DNA from: Cladochytrium replicatum
Lineage: Eukaryota; Chytridiomycota; Chytridiomycetes; Cladochytriales; Cladochytriaceae
Assembly (NCBI GenBank): GCA_025526935.1
Contig: JAHLKD010000045.1
Coordinates: 62,001 to 126,000 of the forward strand
DNA: 64,000 bases
Direction of reading: 5' to 3'
Positions 45,549-57,124 of this stretch are shown here, piece by piece (position 1 is the stretch's first letter; each line of letters opens with the position of its first letter). The translations under genes were made by a program, and so were the position numbers. The notes under the pieces are model-generated. The model saw only the letters and a program-made list of their open reading frames with translations. It was not told where the DNA came from and searched no databases.

Positions 45549-45896
45549 CTATATCTCTCTATTCGAGAGAATAATGTTTATATCAGATACTTCCATATAT
45601 CTATAGCCACAGGTTAATTATAAAAGCCGAAACGACAGTATATTTGAATTGTTTGCACAATTCAAAGAGCCTGTGGCGATATGAGATTTCGGGTGGCTGT
45701 GACGCAAGAGCGTGATTGGAGAAACACAAAACTCTGCACATACACAGTTCAACCTGAGGACTATCTCTAGCGCAAGTCCCAGATCAGCAGCACTTAAACT
45801 GATCAAATCACATCGCCCTCAAACCAAACTTCGACACAATAGTTATTGCTACAAGGCGCTTCCCCCGATCAACACCAGATCTCCAACACTTACAGT

Positions 45897-48800
45897 ATGC
45901 CTAAGAACGACGCCCGCGACGGAAAACCAAGGCCGTTCGCTGGGCAAACGCTTGGGGAGTTCGATAAATACATGAAGATCGTTCAGAATTATGCGAACTC
46001 GAAAGGAGAAGCTGGAACTTTGCTCACAAAGTCGCCCTACCCAAAGCCGGAAGACTTTGTGAAAGAAGAGGAACCTGAACGGCCTGAACGACCATCTGCA
46101 CTCGAAGAATACGACAGAACAAATGACTTTGATTATGCCGTTAAAGAGTACGACGTAGTGTTGAAAGAGTACAACGCAATTGTGAATGACAATCATCGAC
46201 GATTGCAATCATATCGCGCTGAATTACAGATGTACGAACGATCTCAAGGACACAACAACATTGCAAACAGTTGTCTTGCCGATTGTTTTCCGGAGGTCGA
46301 CATCAATTTAGTGCAAAAACATCAGAATGCCGTTGATCGAGTTGCTGCTTTACACGGAATTTACGCAGCTAAACGGCAGAAAACTTTTGAGAGCCGCCAT
46401 TGGGAAGACCGTTTCAAAGCTCTAGCTTGCTCCAACAGTGAAGATGCACTTGAAGTCAAATCATTCATTGCTGAGCTGATTCAACTCACCGAGGAAAAGC
46501 TTTCAACCCAACCGGCTGAAGCTGTTATTCAGGAACTTCTCACTCGAGTTTGCTCAAAGATCGGTGAACCTGATATCAATCTACAATCCTTTTCGATTTT
46601 ACTGAGAGACATCTCAATGGACACTTTCACAAAGTATGAACCTGATCTACTTGATGATGAGGATGATTCTGGTCAGAAGATACAATCAGAACACCATTAC
46701 CTGAGAACAATGCAGAACTTACTTGCTGAGATGAGAGAAATCATTCAAATGGATGTAACTCGCGATTACACTCTTTCAGATTCACCTCAAATCAACGGCA
46801 AAGCCATGCGATGCGAGCAAAGACCAAAAGACTACCGAAAGCTCATGCTGCTCATGAGGTTTGTGTTTTACATCCCAACTCTTCTCATTCTTCTGCAGAG
46901 TGTAAACAACTCAAATATTTGATTCAGAAACATGCTTCCTCACATAAAGGAAATGCCAACAGTAAGACTGCAAACAATCGTGCCGCATCAATATCAAAGG
47001 ATGCGAAGAACAACAAATTCTCTTGCGATTTCTGTGGCAAATCTGGCCACACGCAGAATTTCTGCAGGAAACGCAAACTAGCCAAAAGTTTGAATGATGA
47101 GGAATGGAAACAGATAAAAGCATCTCGTGCTTCCTCCTCAACATCCCAGAACATGGATATCGATTCTCAGGAATCAGAACCTTCCAGCAAGGTACAATCC
47201 ATCAAATCCTTCTCTTCAATATTCAAAGCTAATAATACCTCTATTATCACAGCATTGAAGAGTACCAACTGCAATCTACACGTAAATGCCAAACCTCTCG
47301 GTTTGATTGACTCTGGTGCTACTGCTTGGATGACTCCAGACAGACATGCATTCAAGAATTTATTTTACGTTAATGATGCAGGAGATGTTTACTTGGCAGA
47401 CAATCATCCCATTCCTATTAAAGGCTATGGAGATATTGCACTTGTTTTGTCAAATGGTTCAATAAAACACATTCAAAATGCACTTTTTGTTCCCGATTTA
47501 GAGGATACACTTATATCTGTCTATAGCATCTTCGGGGATGAAGGTGATATAGTCAGTTTCACCAAAGACAAAGTCTATTTGTCAAACAAAGGAACTGAAC
47601 AATGTGTTACCATTGGTTTAAGACGTGGAGGTTTATATTATCTTCATGGAAGTTTGGATACCACTAATCCATTACTTAAACACTCTTCCAAAATAGGTGC
47701 AGCTATTTTGACGAATCTTTCTAATTCTGCACTCTCTGTTGGCAAACAGAATGTTTTACCTGGTACCACTACAAACACTGCCCAAGAGCAGCAGACAACC
47801 ACGTCTGGTGTAAGGTTTGACACAGTGAAGGACAACAATGTTTTCCCAAAAGATTCTAACAAAACTAGAAATTACAGGGGTGAAGTTTTAGACGGAGCTT
47901 CATCTGCAACATTAAGTCTATACTCCCAAACAATGGCTGATAATGGAGTAAACAACGTTTCAGCTGTGACCATCAACAAATTAGCTAGATTACACCGGCA
48001 ATTTGGTCACATACATTTGCGGAAAATCCTGCAAACTTTACATTCTCTGGGAAAGAAACTGCCCAAAGTCAGGAGTGATGCACTTGATTTTGTTAACTCG
48101 TCTATTTTACAGAACTGCATAATTTGCAATCAGACTAAGGCTGTACAAACTCCAATTTACTCAACGCTAAGTCCAGCACTGAGGAAATTATATCGCCTAC
48201 ATACTGATGCAGTACCAATTGTCAGAAATGGCAAAACAATAGGTCACTGGCAGATTATTGTAGATGAATACAGTTCTCACATCACAATCTACTTCTTGCA
48301 ACGGAAGAGCGAAGCCTCTGATAGTATGCTAAGACACATTGCAGATGTTGAAAATAGATTTCTGCCACTTCACGTCTATGAAGTGAGATCCGATTCTGGA
48401 GAACTATTGTCAAACCAATTCTTGACTTGGTGCAGTAACAAGGTACCACGCATACATGCGCATCCTTCACCTGCATCAGTCAAAGAGCTGAATGGTCTTG
48501 CTGAACGGAATGTCCGTTCAATGAAAGAGATGTACAAGTCTATGCTGAAAACAGCTGGTCTTCCACATACTTTACAGTTCATCAAATTTGCCATCCTTTA
48601 TGCTGCGACTGTCAAAAATTGTGTTTACCATTCTAGAACTAAGAATGTACCACATGCTGTTTACTTTGACAAGCTGATTGATCCGGCAATCATTCACACC
48701 TTTGGTACCCTGGTTAATCTCTGGATCTCTCCAGAACAAAGGTCTAGTCGCAAAGTATCAGAGAAGTCAGAGCTAGGACTATTTCTGGATTATAAGGGTG

Positions 48801-50539
48801 AAGATATGAAAATCATTCATGCTTTGAATCTTAATACCAAACGCATAAGCAAATGTTTTCATTTTACTTTTCATGAGGGAGTATTTGTTGGCTTAAACCC
48901 AACATCACAAACTTTAAATGACCTCACCAAACACTATCCTATTCCTCAGGGTCAACATTTTGATATTTCAAATTTACCTGATATGAATAGCGATAATGAC
49001 AATACTACAGACTCAGATTCTGATGATAACACTAACACCTCATCTGATGAGGAGTTGGATCCCAATCAACGATTTTATCATCGAATGGATATCTCACAAA
49101 TGCATGTTACTCTTATGTCCCAACATGATTCAAATGTTGATGACGAGCACGATACCACCACCGACTATAACCATTCGTTAAACATGAACGATGACACTTA
49201 TGTACTACTTTCTGTACAACACGTACAAGAACAAAATGAAGATGATTCCCAAAGTGATTTGGAAGATTTACAATGGATTGGTGAAGATGATGACAACGAT
49301 TATGGATTTGTTGCACACAAAGCCAAACTTCGCAAACTTAAAGGCAAACAACCTATGGTTACTCCAACAAACAGATTTCATCCCCAGCGAAGACATCCTT
49401 TGTTGAGACGTAATATCCCCAATGTCAATGTAAATGAGAAAGCAAAATCGAGTACACCCGACATTCCTATACCTCAAGGACACTTGAGAAGTATTCCCGA
49501 AACAGTCCAGGAAGCTATGTCGCGACCTGATCAATGGTCATACTGGCTTGCAGCCATGTGTGAAGAAAATCAACAACTTATCAATTTGGGAACATGGAAC
49601 AAACGCATCTTGCCAACTGGGAACAACCTTCTCACTGGCCAATGGGTTTATTCATACAAACTTGATGAAGATGGCAACATCATCCGATTCAAGGCACGAT
49701 GGGTAGTTAGAGGGTTCTCCCAGATACAGGGAATGGATTTCGACAAAACCTATTCTCCTGTGGCGAAAACCACTACAATTCGATTACTAGTTGCTCTTGC
49801 TGCAATTGTCAAATTACACATTTATCAATTTGACATTACAGGAGCATATCTCAATGCATCACTTGAGGAAGATGTTTATGTTGAAATGCCTCATGGATTT
49901 ACAGAGACTGACGAATCTGGCAATCCATTAGTTTGTAATCTTGTCAAAAGCTTATATGGTTTACATCAAGCTGCTAGAGAATGGTACAAATGCCTCTGGG
50001 CGAAATATGAAGACATGGGATACATCCGTGATCTTTCAGATGCTTGTCATTTCTGGCAAATGAAATCATCTACTCACAGTTCCACTGTGAAAATACGTGA
50101 ACACACTACTGTTCATGTAGATGATATTCTTCATTTCTCTCCAGACCCGAATGGCTACCAAGACTTCATGGATGGCTTGAATTCCTCATTCAAGGTTGGA
50201 AGTCACTCCACAGCCAAATGGATTCTGAAAATGCAAATTGATCAAACCTACTCACGGTTATTTCATAACCAATGCTCAATATGCCCAGGAAATATTGCAG
50301 AGATTGAAATTATGGGAATCCAATCTTAAACCAGCCAAAACACCTGTTTCTTCTCACTACAAACATGACACAAGCTTGCCTATTTTATCCAAAAATGATG
50401 CAACTATTTTTCGCTCGGAACTCATGAAAATCTCGTACCTAGCTACAAAGACCAGACCTGATTTATCTTATGCTGTCAATGTCTTGGCACAACATCAGGT
50501 TGAACCACGAGTTTGCGAACAAAAGGCACTAGCTCGCCT
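45897..50539 (+). pseudogene. Copia C3 Gag-Pol polyprotein (two frameshifts, RNase H lost)
   Basis: Begins 'MPKNDARDGKPRPFAGQ' at 45897. A short duplication near 46808 (ATGCGATGCGAG, where C2 has a single ATGCGAG) shifts the frame. The next frame (46811-50329) contains the zinc knuckle 'CDFCGKSGHTQNFCRKR', protease 'GLIDSGATAWMTPDRHAF', the HHCC zinc region 'LARLHRQFGHIHLRKILQ' with 'NCIICNQ', the integrase core with 'ASVKELNGLAERNVRSMKEM', and the reverse transcriptase: 'GTWNKRILPTGNNLLTGQWV', 'DFDKTYSPVAKTTTIRLLVA' and 'TTVHVDDILHF' (the VDD catalytic pair, about 50108-50138). A second frameshift near 50240 moves the reading to 50238-50539, ending 'SYAVNVLAQHQVEPRVCEQK'. The 3' LTR follows at once, so RNase H is absent. 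Confidence 0.85.
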
Positions 50540-51008
50540 TGTTGATGCATGCACATATATGGAACTAGCTACTCCAGTCTTCATCCACTACCGACACTGA
50601 GGGGAAATAGCCTTACCAGAGACATCTGGGACAAGTTCATGCGTAATCATACATTACATGAAAGAACTGGCATTTCTAACTATTGGTCATGAAGACATCC
50701 TCCTTTACTCATTGGAATCTAGTAGAGTTCTGCGAGTGATCACGCGTTTGAGAAAGAATGTGATGCTAATCAGTTTGCTGCTGACAGTTATATCATACTC
50801 GAGTACATCTCGTATGATATTAATGCAAGGTACTACATACTTATTTCTCATAGAGAACATGTCATTGTAGACAAGATTATTGCTAATCTTCATGTTCTGC
50901 TCACAATGGTTATTGTGAACGATCACTGGGATCTATATCTCTCTATTCGAGAGAATAATGTTTATATTAGATATTTCCATATATCTATAGCCACAGGTTA
51001 ATTATAAA
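50540..51008 (+). repeat. Copia C3 3' LTR (truncated by C4)
   Basis: Matches the C3 5' LTR from TGTTGATGCATGC to GGTTAATTATAAA, then is cut by the inverted C1-family LTR that begins at 51009. It preserves the empty target site of the solo LTR (near 50935). Confidence 0.85.
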
Positions 51009-54000
51009 TGTTGAACAAAGCTGTGGTCTGGATCCTCAGGTTGTGTGTGTTGCTAATTCACGGGTTAATGTTTCTAAGAGATGAATAAAGAAGATTGCGA
51101 GTCACAAGTACTAGCGCAAGAGAATGCTCCTTGTGTGTATCGCCACAGGCTCCTTAAATAAGTGTACTGTCGTTTTGGCTTTTCCTTCCGGAAGATCTGG
51201 ATTGAAGCGATAAGGTTTGACTCTTCTTCTCACAGGCGTAGCGAAGCATAATCATGCTAAGCTGTGCGTGAGATCTAGCTCTCCTCAACAGGATTGTTCT
51301 CACACATGATTCCCACGAACGCGTTAATCATATGTAAACCTTTGCTGTGATCTGATCCGGGCTTCACTTCTACAAGTGGATGATAGAAAAGTAATGACAG
51401 TTTACTATACCTATGGCTGCAATAAATATAACCCATGAAGAAATAACCGGAGGTATCCAAACTCGTAATAGATCATCATCTATATGCTTTAGTTCAATAG
51501 TTAGAAATGTTGCTCAGTGAAGAGTGACATTTCTGTATATCGGGCGTTTGTGTTTTTGTACTATCAATGACTGGATTGGCCAAGTCCATCAATCGAAATA
51601 CTTAACACACCCCCTCAGTCATTAGATAGGTACAACCGAGAGTATCACTCAACCGATCATAACTTTCTGTAAATGCTGAAGTTGATATTCTATTGAAATA
51701 AAGGTGAGTTGTATGGACATCGCCAGCCGGTCGTTCAAGATAGTATATTAAGTGAAGACTGACTGACTAGCCCCAACGAGCCCCTGTGTTTAAGGTATAA
51801 TTTACTTCCAAGAGGTTTAGTTAAGATGTCCGCGATCATATCAGAAGTATCCATATGGTGTAACTCCTGATGTTTCTGTTCAACTTGGAGATTCACAAAT
51901 CTCTCGCGAACGTCCATGTGTTTGGTCCGTTTGTTGTTGAACAGATTGTTTGCGATAGACTCGGTGGATTGATTGTCTTGCCATAAACGGAGCGGATTGA
52001 ACGACGTAATTCCAATACCCGTCATAAGATTTTTCATCCACTTCATCTCACGCGATAGTTCGTTCAGCGCATACAGTTCGGCTTCCGACGACGAGGCTGC
52101 AATAGTCTGTTGTCGAATCGACTGCCAACTGATTGCCGCATTAGCGAACATTACCACGTAACCGGTTCGTGAGTATCTATCTGCATCGCCCGCCCAGTCT
52201 GCATCGGCATAACCTTGTGGGTTGTTAGCCGAATCAAACATGTAGAGACCGTCGGGTCTTAGTATCGGAGACGTGATACCAGTCCGTGTATAGTGTAAAC
52301 CGTAATCCCAAGTACCGAGTAAATATCGTTGTAATCGATAGAGAGCCTTTGATTCTGACTGTCGAGGATCAATCTGATGTTGTGCCAAAATATTGACTGC
52401 GTATGAAATATCCGGTCGTGTCTTAGTCGCCACGTACGATATCTTCATTAACATTGATCGAAATTGTGTTGCCTCGGCATCGGACAGTGTTGGTGTGGTC
52501 TCATCAAAGATATATGATTTTGACATCGGTGTTTTGGTCGGTTTGATGTTGGTACCCCATAAATTCGCTTCTTCGAGAATCTTCTTTACGTACAATGCAT
52601 TGCTAAGGAAATATCCTTCCGTTGTCTGCAATAACTCCATTTTCAGAATCCATTTCGCCTTCGAAGTACTGCCTACTGTGAACGAAGTTTCCAAATCGGT
52701 CTGAAACCGATGATATGCGTTTGGATCTGTGGAAAAATGTAGTATATCATCGACATGAACGGTAGTGTGTTCGCGGGTATTATTTGTTGGATTGTATCGC
52801 CAGAAATGACAGATGTCTGCAATATTCCGCACGAAACCAACACTGAGATATTGTTTCCAAAGAGTTTTGTACCATTCTCGAGCTGCCTGGTGTAGACCGT
52901 ACAGACTTTTGATAAGTCTGCAGACGATGGGTCGATTCTGGAAATCTACTCGTCCGAAACCATGAGGGAGTTCGACGTAGTTCTCTTCTTCCAGTATCGC
53001 ATTGAGATATGCACCCTTGATATCAAACTGGAATATGATCATGCCGACTAATGCTGCTAATGCAATCAGAAAACGGATCGTGGACGTTTTCGTAACTGGA
53101 GAATAGGTTTCATCGAAATCCAATCCTTCAATCTGTGAAAATCCTCGTACGACCCAACGTGCTTTGAATCGAGTAATATTGCCATGTTCGTCAAGCTTAT
53201 ATGTGAAAACCCATTTGCCCGATAATAAATTCCGTCCATCAGGTAAAAACGTTTCGGCCCAAGTATTGTTGCCGACTAGTTGTGTAACTTCCTCCTTCAT
53301 CGCCGCTAACCAGAATGGAGCCTCATCGGATCGTGATAAAGCCTCACGAAGAGTCTTTGGTGCAGTCCGTATATTTCCATTCGCAATTGGTTGTGTTGGA
53401 TATGAGGAATCGGCCTTCAGGGTCCAATCGATATTAGGAACGGACCGGGTAAACAAGGAATTTTGTTTCCTTTTGGCGTTCGACAAATTTGCACTTGCTT
53501 GACGTTTTCGTTTTCTTGCTGCATACGCTTCGTCGACATCTTCTCCAATGAATTGAAGATCACTTTCGAGTTGTGCATCATATTCCTCTACAGGAGATAC
53601 GGAAGACAAATTCGGAGATTCTTCAGTAATGGATTGTGGAGTCGATAAATCAGCATTTGGATCATAATCAGCATCGTCTGGGTCATCATCGTCTAGTCCA
53701 TGTAAATGTTCAACAACATGCATGTCACCGGCTTCTTCTAAGCGGTAATATATGGGGTCGTCGTTTATATCCTCATCGATTTCTTCGTCTGCAACGGTAG
53801 AAATCGGGAAATTGTCTGAGACAAACTCAACAGTCGTCTCTTGCACCCCCTGATCCCCGGTTGGTATTTGATCAACATCGAAATATGTCCCGGCCTTCAG
53901 TGGATATTGTACCGTAAGATCGTCGAGTAACTGTCGGGTAGGATTATAACCAACAAAAACTCCCTCGTGGAACGTAACATGGAAGTATTCGCCTATTGTG

Positions 54001-54330
54001 TTTGTCCGAAAATTGAGTGCTATGACGATCTTCAGGTCTTCACCCTTGTATCCGAGAAACAGACCTAGTTCAGACTTGTCTCGGATTCTGCGCGCCAACC
54101 TTTGTTCGTGTGAGATCCACAAACTAACGAGTGTTCCAAAGGCGTGGATAGTTGCCAAATCTATCCGCTTGTCAAGGTAAGCACAGTACGGAATCGCATT
54201 CACAGCTGAATGGAAAGTAGCGTTCTTGACGACCGCAGCGTATAGGATGGAGAGTTGCACGAATTGAAGTGTTCGTGGTAGTCCAGCTTGTAGCAGCATC
54301 GCGTCCGACATATACTTGATCGATTGTATA
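51009..54330 (-). mobile_element. Ty1/Copia element C4 (C1 family), 3' half
   Basis: Minus orientation: 3' LTR at 51009-51607 (599 bp, matching the C1 LTR), a polypurine tract just inside it (TGAGGGGGTG read on minus, 51608-51617), then Pol up to about 54330, where it stops inside the integrase. No Gag, protease or 5' LTR is joined to it. Beyond 54330 lies unrelated sequence. Confidence 0.85.
51735..54311 (-). pseudogene. Copia C4 Pol, 3' part (integrase end, RT, RNase H)
   Basis: An undisturbed frame of 858 codons, truncated only at its 5' end. It starts inside the integrase, '...LERNIQSIKYMSDAMLLQAG', followed by the integrase C-terminal region and an acidic linker. The Copia reverse transcriptase follows: 'NNTWAETFLPDGRNLLSGKW', 'DFDETYSPVTKTSTIRFLIA', 'YLNAILEEENYVELPHGFG' and the catalytic 'TTVHVDDILHFS' (about 52770-52735). 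RNase H is complete, with 'GYADADWAGDADRYSRTGYV', 'SSSEAELYALNELSREMKWM', 'WQDNQSTESIAN' and 'KHMDVRERFV'. The lack of stops or shifts over 2.5 kb, with a young LTR, suggests recent loss of the 5' half. Confidence 0.85.
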
Positions 54331-54733
54331 TTCCGCTCTAGTGCATGAGGGTAGGCAGATGCAAGGGGAGCAAAGCTAGCAGCTATAGAACTATAGGCAG
54401 ATGGGGCTAATTGGTGAAAGTGATTTACAATAACATTGGAGGTTGGGAACTACAACATTTGCAGCTGGGAAGAGGAAGGGATTATGGAAAGGAACAGGAG
54501 AACAACGAAAATGCTTTCCCAGGTGAAGAAGAATGACAACATAGAGTGAACGGGCATCATCATCCAACCAACACTGAAACATCTGAATCTGCAAGACCAC
54601 TTGAGCTCCAGTCTACTTCTAGCCACCTGTCCAAACCAGGAGCTCACCATACCTGCTTGCTAAATCAATCGCTCGATACGTCTTGAGCTTAAGCCTACTG
54701 TTCTTCCACCACTCTAACATGGCTACCAGGCCT
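54331..54733. other. Unassigned sequence beside C4
   Basis: A purine-rich stretch to the right of the C4 break. It has no recognisable gene or repeat shared with the rest of the window. Confidence 0.35.
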
Positions 54734-55094
54734 TCAGTGTTTGCTAGCTCTACAGTGTATGTTTACGTTTTTAGTCACTGATAATGCAGGCAGAATTTTA
54801 AGATCGGATTCTGACATCCATTTAGCATCTTCGAGTGGATATCCCCCCAAAAAAAACTTTGACCAAGACCAAGTATACCATTTTGCTGTGACAAGACTTG
54901 CGCTCAATAATTCCTTCAAGTTCATACTCACCATGCCCACTGACTGGAGGAGGGCGAGAATAGGAAGGATTGGAAAGTGTATCGTCAGATGAGGGGTGAT
55001 AATCTTCGTATTCTGAAAGATTCACAGCTGGGTTAATTTTTGGCATTTTTGGAGGTTTAAATTGATAAGTGTTGTCATTAATGTTTCCAATCAT
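54734..55094 (-). pseudogene. Chromodomain fragment of a Gypsy-type integrase
   Basis: Two minus-strand frames join across an A/T homopolymer near 54850. The first reads 'INPAVNLSEYEDYHPSSDDT', 'SRPPPVSGHGEYELEGIIER'; the second 'FLGGYPLEDAKWMSESDLKI'. Together they follow the pattern of a chromovirus integrase tail plus chromodomain (EYE-E-I...GYPLEDATWEPESDL in the family). It differs from the chromodomain at 41390, so it comes from a second Gypsy lineage or a host chromodomain gene relic. Confidence 0.6.
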
Positions 55095-56090
55095 TTCAAA
55101 AATAAACTTCTGCAGAAGTTTTGTTGACTTACATCCACGTATAAGATCATCACAAAATTTTCTCTATTTCAGTTTTTGATGTCACAGTGAGTTATTGAGT
55201 TTATGTTCTATGAACAGAATTTATAGAACAGACACACAAACAATGAAAGTCATATCCAACATCTCAAACAAAATGGTTAGCCTGGAACAAATCCCCCTTT
55301 CACACTACCTGAGAGCTGCAAGGTTGCCTGCCACCGAAAGAAACCAAAAGGTGTAATCCCACAACCTCCTGACATGCTGATCAGAAAAACCCACAACGGA
55401 GAGAAAAAACTGAAGACATGCAAGTCCATAAACACATAACAAAATCTTCTAGCACTCAACTACTTGCTCATCATTTTTCATTCCAGATCAGCCTTCGTGC
55501 AAACTCAGACACCCACCACACAGTCTGCCACACAGCCATTTTCAGCTATACCCCAATTGGTTTCTGGGTGTCAATTGTATGCCCTTCCCGCTCGTCGCCT
55601 GGCAGTGCGATTGGAAGTGTGTGCACATCTGTGTCCATCCACCTGGGGCAACCCTTTGAGCAAATCAACTAATTCCTGCCCCAGTCCACTGATGGTCCAC
55701 CAATATGGTCTCGAGGACTGGTGAATTCTTCCTCTCACGGAGACCAGCTCACCTTTGCAACATGCTCAAACAGGGCTCTGAGTGCTGCTGGAATTCAGGC
55801 TATCTTCGCTGGAGACACTCAGATTCCGATGGAGGGACAACTTTAGGAGCAGCATTTCGACACAATCGTGTTGAATGATAAGCAAAGTGCACACTCTGTC
55901 CAAACCTTTGCTAAACTGGTTTACGACTCTATGCAGACTGTTGAATTATAGTTTTCTTCATATAAGTTTTGTTTAGCAAAAAACTCTCAGTGGTAAATAA
56001 TTTCGCCGACTGCGAGATTCGAACCGTAATCCGCACAGTGGTTTGGTGTGACGTGGAATCACTGCCCTAGGTTTATTCTGATCATCCTGC
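55095..56090. other. Unassigned, partly coding-like stretch
   Basis: Plus-strand frames at 55418-55724 and about 55715-55950 look coding. The second reads 'SSSHGDQLTFATCSNRALSA', 'AGIQAIFAGDTQIPMEGQL', then one stop and 'FDTIVLNDKQSAHSVQTFAK'. I do not recognise the family. A tRNA-like string on minus (box B GGTTCGAATCT near 56020) was considered and rejected because the T stem does not pair. Confidence 0.3.
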
Positions 56091-56097
56091 CAAACGA

Positions 56098-56650
56098 CGA
56101 TACAATTCATTCTATTTGCAGATAATTTGGCTTTGTTTACAGTTACTTTGGATGCCATGCAGGTTCTTCTCTCTGTTTGTGAACAGTTTGCCTAAGCTCG
56201 TGGTTTTTCTTTTGCTCCTTTGAAGTCTGTAATTACACAAGAATTCCATTCCTTCTTATTTGCCTTTGCTTCTTCATTGTCAAACCCTGCCTGTCAAGCC
56301 TTCATTTCGTTACTTGGGTTGCTTTTTCGGAGATACTGGATTTGATGTTTCACTGACCGTTTCCCATCGACTTGCTAAAGCGCTTGCAGCTTCTTTTGCT
56401 TTCCTTTCTTTTCCAAAGATGTTTGGTTCTCATTCTCTGGTTGTGTAGTTCACCATTTGTTTCTGATTTTATTCGAGCTGTGCTTGAATATGGTTTATAT
56501 GTTATTCTTCTCTCTGTTGCTGTTTGCAAACCAGTTCGGACTTTTATTCACCAAAGTTTGTGTAGATTTCTTCATGTTTCATTTTCCACTTCAATTGATG
56601 GGGTTTTGCGGTTTTTTAAGTTCGGGCTTCAATATCCGCAGAGCTATGGA
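56098..56650 (+). pseudogene. LINE (non-LTR) reverse-transcriptase remnant
   Basis: In broken plus frames the order of a non-LTR retrotransposon RT is preserved: 'ILFADNLALFTVTLDAMQVL' (the F/YADD box with Asn for the second Asp), 'LLSVCEQFA' and 'FAPLKS', then 'KPSFRYLGCFFGDTGFDVSL' (the family YLG motif). The thumb-like region follows, 'AVLEYGLYVILLSVAVCKPV' and 'FIHQSLCRFLHVSFSTSIDG'. In-frame stops and at least two frame changes show it is dead. Only about 550 bp remain. Confidence 0.65.
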
Positions 56651-56659
56651 TTATCCATA

Positions 56660-56878
56660 GGCTGAGGGTCGAGTGGAGGTGCTGGATTGGTGGAGGAACA
56701 GCGGACTTGAACTGAATGGAGTTTCGAAGCCCTGAGTATGGCCAAGCAAGGGGAACATGAGGATGTGGTTCAGTGGTGGAAAGATAGTGGGCTTTCGTGT
56801 GAATGGGACAAGTCATTGCGAAAGCTTGTAAGAACGGGAAACTGGCAAGGCACCAGGGGAAAGAAAGGAATAGACTGA
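56660..56878 (+). pseudogene. Ankyrin-type repeat remnant
   Basis: Two repeat units are readable in different frames: 'AEGRVEVLDWWRNSGLELNG' (about 56661-56720) and 'AKQGEHEDVVQWWKDSGLSC' (about 56740-56800). The pattern 'GHVDVLEWWKNSGLEL' is typical of large ankyrin-repeat families in chytrids. A stop separates the two units. It is a fragment of a decayed member. Confidence 0.55.
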
Positions 56879-57124
56879 TTTTGGCCAACTTCTGGACTCG
56901 TCAACAGCCACCAGCGAGGCGGGAGTCGATTTGGTGTACCCAAACGTCAATCGATATCTACCATCATACCCGCACTGCCACCAGTCCTAATTGCTCTGTG
57001 TGGCTGTGCTTTCTTCAGCGACCACCCACCCACCCCGCCCAGCCTTTCCGTCATTCCGATCTGTCTTGTCAACCAGCTCTAATCCCCCTCAATACCCTGC
57101 AACCCCTGCCGGTTCTGCTCTGCA

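Larger units (their letters stand above)
44553..51008 (+). mobile_element. Ty1/Copia element C3, nearly full length but defective
   Basis: 5' LTR 44553-45836 (TGTTGATGCATGC...CTTCGACA, about 680 bp once the nested solo LTR and target duplication are removed), Gag-Pol 45897-50539, 3' LTR 50540-51008 (truncated by insertion of C4). It was inserted into a hAT end. Pol runs straight into the 3' LTR, with RNase H missing. Confidence 0.8.

Noticed and set aside
20772-54330. C1 and C4 as one element split by a simple inversion
   Set aside because: Not accepted as fact: the five bases outside the two LTRs (AGAAA before 20772; ATAAT/ATAAA outside 51009) do not form a target duplication, and the join would lack one codon. 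Kept only as a finding to test.
55995-56065. Possible tRNA gene on minus (box A-like TAGGGCAGTG, box B GGTTCGAATCT)
   Set aside because: Spacing is right, but the T stem pairs at only two of five positions, there is no U33 equivalent and no acceptor stem.
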